DNA of 64,000 bases, taken from contig NC_083343.1 in the NCBI RefSeq assembly GCF_019175385.1, positions 49,622,457 through 49,686,456 on the forward strand, given 5' to 3'. Position numbers and translations under genes: made by a program. A model generated the notes under the pieces. It was not told where the DNA came from. It did no database searches and saw only the letters and a program-made list of their open reading frames with translations. Below, piece after piece: positions 34,291 through 44,787 of this stretch (position 1 is the stretch's first letter; every line of letters begins with the position of its first letter). This DNA comes from Lycium barbarum (Eukaryota > Streptophyta > Magnoliopsida > Solanales > Solanaceae).

Positions 34291-34488
34291 CTTTACGTTC
34301 GTTGATCTTATCGTACCAGGACATGTTTAGCAGAGTCTTCTAGATCGGTACAGAGACGTCTGTACTTATCTTCGACAGGCTACCGGACACTAGGAAGACT
34401 CCCTTTTCTTTCTCCTTTCGTGCTGCTTGATTCCAATTGGTATCTGCTGATTCAAATTTATAACTGACTATCCATCATTCTTTCGTAG

Positions 34489-34990
34489 ATAGCGAGAACA
34501 TGTGCGACAACAGCTAGAAGTATGGTGGAGGCAGAGGAGCTGGCAGAGGGGCAGCTCCAGCTGGGGGTGGCATCCCAGTGGTTGACCCAGTGCCTCCAGT
34601 GGTCCCTAACGAGGCAGCGGGAGTTGCAGCTGCACCAGCCCAGCCAGCAGCAGTACCGGTTCCACCAGGAGCTGCAGGTGTCAGCTGGGGGCCCATCAGG
34701 GGCGAGTTACCAGGCTTCCGGTCAGCATGGAGGCTACAATGCTTTATCATCTTCTGTTCAGCAACCTACGCTAGATCGTGCTTGCTTCGAGTGTGGTGAG
34801 ATAGGGCATATTAAGAGATATTTCCCCAGACTTAGACAGAGTAGGCAGGGGACTCAGTATCTGGCTCCCCGAGCTCTATTTGTACCAGATCAAGGTGGTA
34901 AGGATCGCGCACCGGCAGGGCGGGGCGGCCATATCGCGGGTAGGGGTGGTGCCCAGTCTAACTGAGGCGGTCCTCATATAGGTAGAGACG
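34489..34990 (+). pseudogene. gag: Gag remnant of element B, centre deleted
   Basis: The N-terminal Gly/Arg- and Ala/Pro-rich leader (GGGRGAGRGAAPAGGG, then VPPVVPNEAAG in the frame of 34578) is joined in a different frame to a C-terminal part (SGASYQASGQHGGYN) and a zinc knuckle CFECGEIGHIKRYF (34782-34823). The last Cys of the knuckle is Phe. The conserved gag domain between these is missing entirely. Element packaging by this protein is not possible. Confidence 0.75.
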
Positions 34991-35039
34991 GACAGCAGCC
35001 CGGCAGAGGTGGGCTCAGACTGGTAATGGTAATCGCTAT

Positions 35040-35470
35040 AGTACGCAGGCGACAGGGGGGCACGGTCATTTGTACACCTTCCCAGGTAGACCTGAGGCTG
35101 AGGCCTCTGATGCAGTTATCACAGGTACTATCTCTGTTTACGACCGTATGGCTTCTGTTTTATTTGATCCGAGTTCTACTTTTTCCTATGTATCTACCTA
35201 TTTTGCTGTGGGTCTGGATATGATGTGTGCTACTTTTGATATTCCTATTTTTGTGTCTATTCCTATTGGGGATTCTGTGGTAGTGGATAACGTCTACCCT
35301 TCGTGTGCAATTTCTTTTATGGGGTATAGTACTTGGGCAAATTTGATGATCTTAGACATGGTAGACTTCAATGTTATTTTGGGTATGACTTGATTCTCCT
35401 TGCATTATGCTATACTTGATTGTCATTTAAAGACTGTTACACTAGCCATGCTCGGGGCACCAAAAATCGA
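35040..35470 (+). pseudogene. Aspartic protease of element B
   Basis: The active-site region VLFDPSSTFSYVS keeps the Asp, but the Gly of D-x-G-S-T is Ser. MVDFNVILGMT then meets an in-frame stop at 35391-35393, where relatives have the Trp of GMDWL. Gag and protease are in different frames here. Confidence 0.75.
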
Positions 35471-35589
35471 GTGGAAGGGTAACCTTAGTCCCCTCCCTGA
35501 GAAAGTAATATCCTTTGTTCGTGCTAGGAAACTAGTAGAGAAGGGTTGTTTAGCTTATCTGGTACATATCTGTGATACCAGTGCAGATA

Positions 35590-36425
35590 CTTCATCCCTT
35601 GATTCGGTTCCCGTGGTACGCGAATTTGCGGATGTGTTCCCCGCGGACTTGCCTGGTATGCCACCGAATCGTGATATTGACGTCAAAATTGACTTAGAGC
35701 CAGGGACTCGTCCTATCTCCATCCCACCTTATAGGATGTCACTAGCAGAACTTAGGGAATTGAAAGAGCAATTGCAAGATCTTCTGAGTAAAGGGTTTAT
35801 TCACCCGAGTGCCTCTCTGTAGGGTGCTCCTGTGCTATTTGTTAAGAAAAAGGATGGGTCAATACGTATGTGTATTGACTACCGTTAGCTGAATAAGGTA
35901 ACTGTCCAAAACAAGTATCCCATTCACCGCATTGATGACTTGTTTGATCAGTTACAGGGAGCTTCTGTGTTTTCTAAGATCAATTTGAGGTCAGGGTACC
36001 ATCAGTTGAAGATTCGGGCGGAAGATGTCCTTAAGACTGCTTTTCAGACCAGGTGTGGGCACTATGAGTTCTTGGTTATGTCTTTTGGGCTTACAAATGC
36101 CCCAGCTGCATTCATGGATTTGATGAACAGTGTGTTCAGGCCCTACTTAGACTCATTCGTAATAGTGTTCATTGATGATATCCTGGTGTACTCTAGGAGA
36201 GTATAGTAGGGCATGAGAAACATTTGAGAATTGCTCTTGAAATATTGCGAGAGAAGGAGTTGTATGCTAAATTCTCTAAGTGTGAATTCTGGTTGTCTTA
36301 TGTGTCTTTCTTAGGGCATGTTATTTCGAAGGAGGGTATTATGGTGGATCCTCAGAAAATTCAGGCAGTCAAGGAATGAGCTAGGCCGACATTAGTGATC
36401 GAGATTCGTAGTTTTGTGGGTCTGG
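35590..36425 (+). pseudogene. Reverse transcriptase of element B
   Basis: Motifs: PVVREFADVFPADLPGMPPNRDI, KGFIHPSASL then a stop (about 35820) in place of the Trp before GAPVLFVKKKDGS, another stop (about 35887) in [35 protein letters not shown] and the intact catalytic [14 protein letters not shown] frameshift and stop follow at about 36204, then [25 protein letters not shown]. Confidence 0.9.
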
Positions 36426-37000
36426 CTAGCTACTATCGTCGGTATGTGAAAGGGTTTGCCTCTATTGCTTCTCATATGACTCGTTTGACCCAGAAAGAGG
36501 TGCCGTTTCAGTGGTCCGACGAGTGTGAGGAGAACTTTCAAAATCTCAAAACATTGTTGACTACAACACCGATTCTGGCATTGCCCGTTGAGGGCAAGGA
36601 TTTTGTTGTTTATTTTGATGCTTCAGGTTATGGTTTGGGTGCTGTTTTGATGCAGGAAAGGATGGTGATTGCTTATGCTTCTCCGCAGTTGAAGGTGCAT
36701 GAGAAGAACTATCCTACTCATGATCTAAAGTTGGCAGCGGTAGCGTTTGCGTTGAAAATCTGGAGGCACTACTTGTATGGTGTCCATTGTGAGGTGTACA
36801 CAAACCATCATATTTGCAACATCTGTTCACTCAGAAAGATCTGAACTCTAGATAGCGAAGGTGGATGGAACTGCTGAAGGACTATGACATCACCATCTTG
36901 TATCACCTAGGTAAGGCTAATGTGGTAGCTGATGCATTGAGCCGGAAGTCGGCCAGTTTGGGAAGTTTGGCTCGTTCAATCTCCTCTGAGCGGCCGTTGG
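36426..37000 (+). pseudogene. RNase H of element B
   Basis: [37 protein letters not shown] (the catalytic Glu of DLELAAV is Lys), EVYTNHH in place of YTDHKS, and [12 protein letters not shown] are visible. A stop/frame break lies at about 36842-36860. Two of the acidic catalytic positions are lost. Confidence 0.85.
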
Positions 37001-38255
37001 CTAGAGAGGTGCCAACTCTGGCTAACAGTTTTATGAGACTGGATATTTCCAACACAGGCAAGATGTTGGATTATGTTGAGGCTCGGTCATCATTTTTATA
37101 ACAGATTAAAGCTAAGTAGTTCGAAGATGCTAAGCTATGTAAAATACGTGATAAGGTATTGCGTGGTGAGGCCAAGGAGGCCGTGATTGATGAGGAGGGC
37201 GTGCTGTGGATTAAAGGGCAAGTCTGTGTGCCACGTGTGGGTGACTTGATTAGCACCATTCTGGCAGAGGCTCATAGTTCGAGGTATTCTATCCATCCTG
37301 GTGTCACTAAGATGTATCGTGATTTGAGGCAACATTACTGGTGGACTAGGATGAAGCAGGATATTGTAGAGTTTGTTGCTCGGTGTCTAAATTGCCAACA
37401 GGTGAAGTATGAACATCAGAAACCTGGGGTTACATTATAGAGAATGCCCATTCCTGAATGGAAGTGGGAAAAAATAGCCATGGATTTCGTAGTGGGTCTT
37501 CTGAAGACGTTAGGGAAGTTTGACTCTATCTGGGTTATTGTTGATAGGTTGACTAAGTATGCCCACTTTATTCCGGTGAAGATAACTTATGATGCAGATA
37601 AGTTGGCTAAAGTTTACATTTGGGAGGTACTTAGACCCCACAGGGTTCCTATCTCCATCGTGTTCGACAGGGGCACCACGTTCACATCCTGGTTTTGGGA
37701 GTGATTGCATGAGGAGTTGGGTACGAGGTTAGATCTTAGCACAGCCGTCCATCCTCAGACTGACGGGCAGTCTGAGCGGACTATTCAGGTTCTGGAGGAT
37801 ATACTTCATGCGTGTGTGATAGATTTCGGTAGGCATTGGGATTAGTTCTTGCCCTTAGCTGAAATTGCTTACAATAATATCTATCACTTGAGTATTCATA
37901 TGTCTCTATTTGAGGCATTATATAGGAGGAGGTGTAGGTCTCTTATTGGATGGTTCGATGCATTTGAAGTGAGGCCTTGGGGCACAGATCTTTTGAGAGA
38001 GTCCCTAGAGAAGGTGAAGGTGATTCAAGCCAAGCTGTTGGCAGCGCAGAATAGGCAGAAGGAGTATGCGGACCGCAAGGTCCGAGATCTTAAGTTTCAG
38101 GAAGAAGAGCAAGTGTTGTTGAAGGTCTCACCCATCAAGGGTGTGATGTGGTTTGGAAAAAGGGGCAAGCTTAGCCTGAGGTTCATTGGTTCGTTTGATA
38201 TTCTCAAACGTATGGGAGAGGTGGCTTACAAGTTAGCTTTACCTTCGGGTTTATT
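37001..38255 (+). pseudogene. Integrase of element B, 5' portion up to the C insertion
   Basis: Zinc-binding HHCC: HSSRYSIHPG..CLNCQQVK. DDE core: Asp in IAMDFVVGL, Asp in IVFDRGTTF, Glu in [11 protein letters not shown]. In-frame stops lie at about 37102, 37438, 37702 and 37843. The C-terminal GPY-type region (KLSLRFIGSFDI..GEVAYKLALPS) runs straight into the C insertion at 38256 and is continued at 47715. Confidence 0.9.
38251..38255. repeat. Target site duplication of C, left
   Basis: TTATT, identical to 47710-47714. Confidence 0.95.
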
Positions 38256-38541
38256 TGTTATGTCTCGTGTTTTCGCATAATTGGAAACCGAGAAATAATT
38301 AAGACTTGTATGTTATAAGGAAATATTTTGATTCTAGTTGATATGACTATGTTGGTTATGAATTCTTTGGTGTTAAGATACCGGGAAAGGCCGAGGGTAA
38401 ACTTGGAATTTCAAAAATTAGCTTCGGGAGTTACAAAACGGGATTTCTAATGAATTGGGCCAAGAAAAACTTGAACAAAAATTTAGGCCCAAAGTCTATG
38501 GGGTGGCCGGCCATATGGCTAGGTCCAAGCCCATTTTAAGT

Positions 38542-38582
38542 GGTCATGTGATTATCACATGACCCTTAATTGAGATATATAT
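38542..38582 (+). promoter_or_regulatory. C promoter: perfect dyad and TATA box
   Basis: GGTCATGTGAT and ATCACATGACC (38542-38564) form a perfect 11-bp inverted repeat around a single T. GATATATAT follows 9 nt later (38574-38582). The 3' LTR keeps both without change (45074-45096 and about 45106). The dyad contains CACATG/CATGTG E-box-like cores. Confidence 0.6.
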
Positions 38583-38819
38583 CCATTTGCCTTAGAACTT
38601 TCAAGAGGATTGAATCAAAACACAAAAAAAAATAAGAAAGCACCTCAACAACACCTCTCGGCCGAACTAGAGAAAGAGAGAAAGAAAAATTTTCTAGCCC
38701 TTGTGTTTGATCCAAAAATCTTGGTTTTCCCATATTTGTAGGGTACTCAAGACGCTCTTCAACGAGGTACAATTAGTTTGGTGAAAGGAGCGCGTTTGCG
38801 ACAAGTCGGAAATTCAAGA

Positions 38820-39660
38820 AAAAGTATGAATTTTGTTACTTTAATGTTGTGGAATTGGTATGAATGTGTTAATGACTGAGAATAGACGAGAATCCCGTAA
38901 TTTTGATGTGTGTATGAAACCGTGGGTGTGTATATATGATGTTGGGGCCTTGACTTATATGGTTTGGAAAGAAAGGCGAATCGAATTCTATTTAGTTCGT
39001 TAGTTGCGTCGTTGTGACCTTTACAACGTAAATGAATGTTTAACGAATTGAGTTGGTGTTGAAAATGATTGCGGATTATTATGGGAAAGTATATAATTTT
39101 GGTATATTTGTGTATATCATTGTATAATTATGATATTAAGGCTCTAAATGTGACTTATGGTTATTGTTAATGAATTTGGAATGAAACAATGTAAGTTGGA
39201 ATGTTCGTCAGAAATTTTGATATTTCGGGCGAAATATGGAAAGTAAGGAACTTCTTGAAATTATGTATAGTGTTTGGAACCTAATTGGGATGTGCTTGAA
39301 TAACCTTGAATGGGTGAATGAATACAATAAGGTGAACATTAGTTTGGTATTGTGAAGTTTGAATGAAAGTTGTCAACTTATATAGTAAGGAAGAATATTG
39401 AAGTTAAAGTGCTTTAGTTGTGGTTTGTGTTGTTTGTGATGTTTGGGTTGTTGTTGTTGATGTATTTTGAGCCGAGCTAAGTCTCGGGGGTGTTAGATAT
39501 ATAGGGGAAATGCTGCCGAAATTTCGGTAGGCAAAAAATGAAATTAATGGGATTTTTAAGCTTAAGAATATCTAATTGGTAACTTTGACCATTTGCAGAT
39601 TTTGGACGAAACGGGATTTGAGTTTGGGGTGAGCATAAGACGTTTATAAGGTATGTAAAG
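38820..39660 (+). promoter_or_regulatory. Putative leader splice sites in the C LTR
   Basis: Donor-like AAA/GTATGAATT (38824; AAAG/GTATGAATT at 45356 in the 3' LTR), acceptor-like CCATTTGCAG (ends 39598), then AAG/GTATGTAAAG (39651). This would define a 52-nt internal exon (39599-39650) and a second intron ending at the acceptor before gag (41378). Confidence 0.4.
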
Positions 39661-41180
39661 CTTCTCACTTCTTCTTTTGGCATGTCTTAGTATGTTAGGT
39701 TGATATCGGAACCCCGGGAGCATTTCCGCTCCTCGAAATCCGATCTATAGAATGGCTACTATTCATTCAATTCAATTGAAGCCTAATGTTCCTATTTTGG
39801 CTAGAAAGCAATCAAACGTCCGAAACTTATGAAAATGCAATCGGATTACTTTGAAATCTTTATGTATGATCTTATATACCCGAAATTTTCATAAATTATG
39901 TTCGCCACCTCGACTTGACCCGAGGTGGGCCCGCTAACCCCGAGATGCCTTATTTGTCCTACTAGGCTCTCTTTTTTTTTTATAAGCTTCGATAAAGAAT
40001 CTTCGAATTTGGAATTTATCCTTTATGAAATAATGTTTTGAACACCATGAGATACTAAGTTATGTTTTGAGCCATATGTACCACTTTGGAAATATTTTGT
40101 GAAATAGACTTTCGTACTAATTAATTATTTGACTATTTTGGTTAATGAATTGACTTATGAAGTAATCAAGTTTTGAAAGGCTATTTTGATATACAAATTG
40201 CATTGTTTGCTCACGACTCCCCTCGTGCCTTATTATGACTTCGTTCATCGGTTCCCGGGCTGGTTATGATTCGTGCGCTCTATGATGATTCGGCCGTATG
40301 CTGTGTTACGGTTCCCCGAGGCCTCGCCATAGGGCCGGGTTCCGTTTGGAGTTATGCTGTGATATGGCTGTGATGTGATACGCTCATACGTGTGTGTCGG
40401 GGATGTACGGAGATTTGAACCTTCTGGTGTTATGTTGTGTGTGGCACCAGCGTCGGAGTGGTAACCACGTTCCTGAGCTTTGCATGATTTTGTTTGCATT
40501 ATGTTTATATGATTTTGATAAACATTTTGATATACTGTTCGGCATTTCTCTCTTTTGTATTCTGTTCGCTTTCAGTTGTGGCCTATATTTTTGTACTCCA
40601 TGCTTTACATGCTCAGTACATCTTTCGTACTGACCCCCTTCCTTCGGGGGCTGCGTTTCATGCCCGCAGGTACAGACGCCGATCATCCACCACTGTAGGC
40701 TCCACATCTGCTATTTCGGAGTACTCCCTTGATTCGGAGTCCACTTTTGGTATATACATCTTTCGCCATGTATATATTTCTGCATATCTGACTATTTGGG
40801 TACGGCGGGGCCCTGTCCCGTCATATGATTCTGTCGGTCAGTTTAGAGGTCTGTGGACATGTCTGTGGGTTAGGGTCTTTCTGTATGGATATGTGTATAT
40901 GTTGTTTGGGCGAACCCATACGCCGAGGCGGCCGGTCCGCATATGTTTGTTCATTGCTTTGTTAGCCCTGTGTGGCCTTTGTTGGTGTTTGCTGTGTACA
41001 GGGTTATTCTGGATAGTCCGAAAAACAAAGGAAACTCTGCCGAAGTTTTTCTGGAAATTATCTGAATTTGGAATATAGCCTTGTCGGCTTCTGCTATATA
41101 TTTTAACGCATTCGATAGATGGGTTTGGGTGCCAAGATCGGGCATTAGTCACGGCCTACGGGGTTGGGTCGTGACAAAAG

Positions 41181-41192
41181 TGGTATCAGAGC
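41181..41192 (+). other. Primer binding site of element C
   Basis: TGGTATCAGAGC, perfect initiator tRNA-Met type, 4 nt after the LTR end. Confidence 0.97.
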
Positions 41193-41367
41193 AGTTTGTC
41201 CTCGGAATGTCCACAGGCCGTGTCTCGTAGAGTCTTGTTTATCGGTGTGTTGTGCACCACATCTATAAACAGGAGGCTACAGGGAATTTAGGGTGTTACT
41301 TCTCTTTGGATTCTTAGATCGTGCGTTAGAGCTGTGCTATTAGGATGATTTTGATCTGATTCGTTAT

Positions 41368-41380
41368 TGTGTTTGCAGTG
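41368..41380 (+). promoter_or_regulatory. Putative splice acceptor before C gag
   Basis: TTGTGTTTGCAG/TG immediately precedes the gag ATG at 41381. With the donor at 39651 it bounds a 1728-nt candidate intron that includes the LTR end and the PBS. Confidence 0.45.
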
Positions 41381-42652
41381 ATGCCTCCGAAGAAGGCAAC
41401 GGCAGCCCAGAAGGGCAAGGCAGGGATAGCAGGGACTAGTCAGGCACAGTGAGTTACCCGGGCTCGTGTTTATGATTTGCCCGAGGTTGTGCCCCATTCA
41501 GAGGGATCCGCAACACCACCACAGGCGGAGCCTGGAGCAGGTCCATCAGCAACTCCAGGGGCCCGAGTACCCGCTCCCGAGACTCCAGCTCCTCAGCCAG
41601 GGGCGGAGGACAGGACCCTGAGGGAGGCTGTGCAGTTGCTGACCACATTGGTAGCGGGGCAGGCTCGCAGACGCGGGTGGAGGGACGATGATGATGATGA
41701 CAGGTGTGACAGCCTGCGGGTTCGAGAGTTCTTATTGTGTGGCCCTCCAGAGTTTTTCGGGTCTAAGCCCGACGAGGACCCCCATGACTTTATTCGGGGG
41801 ATGCGGCGCTCACTAGACTTGGTCAGGGCTTCAGAGACTGAGTCTGTTGAGTTGGCTTCGCATAGACTTCGGGATGTTGCTGCTCACTGGTATGAGTCCT
41901 GGGAGCTATCTAGGGGCGAGGGTGCTCCTCCAGCTACTTGGGACGAGTTTGTGACTGCTTTCACCCGCCACGTTCTGCCCCCAGAGTTGCGACGGGCGCG
42001 GGCTGATCGATTTTTACATCTGCAGCAGAGGGGTCGGAGCGTTCGTGAGTATAATCTGGAGTTTGATTCCCTGGCCCGGTATGCACCTGCCGTAGTAGCA
42101 GATATGTCCGATCGGATGCACAGATATGTTATGGGGTTGGATCGCTATTTGATCGACGGTTGTATGGCAATGTCATTGCAGACAGATATGGATATTGCCC
42201 GACTTCAGGCTTACGCGCTGGGTATGGAGGACCGTCACAGGTCTGATTATTCTAGCAGAGATCAGGACAAGAGGCCGCCCAAGAGGGCTAGGTCTGCGGG
42301 ATATTCTGGAGATTCTCGAGGCGGGCAGCCTCAGCAGCAGCAGACAGGCAGACAGCTTCCTCCGTCCGGCCGGAGTACTCAGTCAGGCGGCAGGAGATTT
42401 GATAGTGCAGGACAGTCTGGGGCTGGTCAGAGCTCCAGGGCGGCAGGTTCACAGGTATCTAGAGGCCCCAGCCAGGCCAGACCACCCAGGCCCCGTTGTT
42501 CTCATTGCGGGAAGTCTCATCCTGGGGAGTGCTATCGAGCTACTGGAGCTTGTTGTTCGTGCGGTGGTCAGGGCCATTTTATGCGAGATTGTCCGTTGGC
42601 TAGCGGTTCTGGTAGTGTGGCTCAGCCGACAGGGTCAGCCGCCGGTTCATAA
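41381..42652 (+). pseudogene. gag: Gag of element C, one premature stop
   Basis: Starts at MPPKKATAAQKGK (41381), the position used by related elements. An in-frame TGA (41450-41452) cuts it after 23 codons and the same frame reopens at once, with a later Met at 41477. It contains the gag domain (EFFGSKPDEDPHDF.., then TAFTRHVLPPELRRARADRF and YNLEFDSLARYAPAV) and a Gln/Arg/Ser-rich tail. Two knuckles follow: CSHCGKSHPGEC and CCSCGGQGHFMRDCP. It ends at TAA 42650-42652, in frame with pol. Both stops are one C-to-T change from CGA and CAA. Confidence 0.9.
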
Positions 42653-44677
42653 TCTGCTCCATCTGTTGCACGCCCTGCAGGGCGAGGTGCGCCGACACCG
42701 GCGGGACGCGGTCGAGGCTGCGGTGGTGTTTCAGGTTCTAGCGGTCCCTCGAACCGCATATACGCATTGGCCAGCCACCAGGATCAGGAGGCTTCGCCGA
42801 ATGTCGTCACAGGTACATTACTGGTTTTCTCCAGATCTGTATATGCATTGATTGACCCTAGTTCTACTTTATCGTATATTTCCCCGCTTGTTGCTAGTAA
42901 AATTGGGATAGTGTCTGAGCCTATAGAGCCATTTGAGGTCGCTACACCGGTCGGGGATTGTATTATAGCGAGGCAGGTATATAAGGATTGTTCTGTGACT
43001 ATATGTGATCGCTGCACTAAAGCTGATTTGATAGAATTAGATATGCTGGAATTCGACGTCATTATGGGTATGGACTGGTTAGCTTCCTGTTATGCTAATG
43101 TTGACTGCCAGAAAAAGGTAGTCCGTTTTCAGTTTCCAGGGGAACCAGTTATAGAGTGGTTCGGGTCTACAGCATCGCCGAGGGGTAAGTTTATTTCGTA
43201 CCTCAAGGCTAAAAAGATGATTCAGAAAGGCTATATCTATCACTTGGTTCGTGTGCATGACACTACAGCTGAGACACCTACTATTCAGTCTGTTCCGGTC
43301 GTTAATGAATTCCCAGATGTATTTCCTGATGAGCTTCCGGGTCTTCCGCCCGAGCGGGAGATAGATTTTACCATAGAGTTGTTGCCGGATACGCAGCCTA
43401 TATCTATTCCTCCGTACAGAATGGAACTGGCTGAATTGAAGGAATTGAAAGAGCAGCTGAAAGATTTGTTGGATAAGGGTTTTATCAGACCCAGTACATC
43501 ACCCTGGGGAGCGCCGGTATTATTTGTAAGAAAGAAAGACGGGTCATTGCGCATGTGTATCGATTACCGGCAATTAAATAAGGTGACTATTAAGAATAAA
43601 TATCCCCTCCCCCGGATTGATGACTTGTTTGATCAGTTGCAGGGTTCTAAATATTTTTCAAAGGTGGATCTGCGCTCAGGTTATCATCAGGTGCGAGTGC
43701 GAGAATCTGATATCCCAAAGACTGCTTTCAGGACCCGGTACGGGCATTATGAATTCAGGGTTATGTCTTTCGGGTTGACTAACGCTCCAGCGGTATTTAT
43801 GGATCTCATGAATCGGGTATTTCGGCCTTTCTTGGATATGTTTGTTATTGTGTTCATTGACGATATTCTGATTTACTCGCGATCAGCCGAGCGCACTATT
43901 CAGATGCTGGAAGATATGTTGCGGGCCTGCGTTAGTGATTTCAGAGGCAGCTGGGATGATCATTTGCCGCTTATTGAGTTTGCCTATAATAACAGCTATC
44001 ACTCCAGCATTCAGATGGCACCATACGAGGCCCTTTATGGCAGAAAATGCAGATCACCGATTGGTTGGTTCGACGTGGGCGAGACTAAGTTGATTGGGCC
44101 AGATGTGATCCAGGAAGCTGTAGATAAGGTAAAGCTTATTCGGAAGCGATTATGGGCTGCTCAGAGTCGACAGAAAGCTTATGCAGATAGACGACGTCGA
44201 CCGTTAGAGTTCCAGATTGGCGACTGGGTATTCCTGAAGGTGTCGCCCATGAAGGGTGTCATGAGATTTGGTAGAAAGGGTAAGTTAAGCCCCCGGTACA
44301 TTGGGCCTTATCAGATCGTTCGAAAGATAGGCGAGGTCGCCTACGAGCTAGATTTACCATCCGACTTGGAGACCGTACACCCGGTGTTTCATGTGTCTAT
44401 GTTGCGGAAATGTATTGGTGATCCTTCCAGGATATTTCCAGTGGATGACATTCAGGTGATGGAGCAGTTGTCTTATGACGAGCAGCCTGTATCTATTCTG
44501 GATCGACAGGTGAGGAGACTACGCACTAAAGAAGTGCCCTCCGTTAAAGTCCTGTGGCGCAACAACAATCGGGAGGAGATGACTTGGGAAGCGGAGGACG
44601 AGATGAAGAAGAAATACCCCCATTTGTTCCCGACGTCCACAGGTAATCTAAACCTTTCAGTTTGTTATATTGGTTGA
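42653..44677 (+). pseudogene. pol: Pol of element C: protease, partial RT, integrase end, chromodomain
   Basis: Open from the stop at 42652 to 44677; the first Met is 42767. Protease region: [12 protein letters not shown] (about 42842; Gly of D-x-G replaced by Ser), then [52 protein letters not shown] and catalytic [15 protein letters not shown]. At about 43890 the frame passes straight into [16 protein letters not shown] of integrase. The RT thumb, RNase H, zinc finger and two of three DDE residues are therefore missing. The C-terminus has [18 protein letters not shown], then the chromodomain ([32 protein letters not shown]). The deletion keeps frame, so the fused ORF is 636 codons from its first Met. 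Confidence 0.9.
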
Positions 44678-44751
44678 TAAAAAGAATTTCGTATGCCATT
44701 ATTAATAAAGAACTCCCCCGTCATGATTATAAAACTTTATAAAGTTAATTT

Positions 44752-44787
44752 AACATTCGGGGACGAATGTTCTTAAGGGGGGGAGAA
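44752..44787 (+). other. Stem-loop and polypurine tract of element C
   Basis: AACATTCG (44752-44759), loop GGGA, CGAATGTT (44764-44771), then AAGGGGGGGAGAA (44775-44787) abutting the 3' LTR. The 8-bp stem is perfect. Confidence 0.85.

Larger units (their letters stand above)
38256..41176 (+). repeat. 5' LTR of element C (2921 bp)
   Basis: TGTTATGTCTCGT..GGGTCGTGACA, collinear with 44788-47709. It carries the promoter dyad (38542-38564), a TATA box, donor/acceptor-like sites and the 12-bp palindrome CCGAAATTTCGG at 39516-39527. Frames of up to 194 codons in it are not conserved between the two LTRs. Confidence 0.95.

Noticed and set aside
40494..41078. 194-codon frame in the C 5' LTR
   Set aside because: The partner LTR breaks the frame (only 111 codons at 47026-47361), and it lies wholly in LTR sequence.
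41181..41192. TGGTATCAGAGC as part of a tRNA gene
   Set aside because: No cloverleaf surrounds it. Its position 4 nt after an LTR end marks it as a primer-binding site.
42195..42851. 218-codon frame overlapping C gag
   Set aside because: It is a shadow frame of the knuckle and low-complexity part of gag, and the real frame shows the CCHC motifs.
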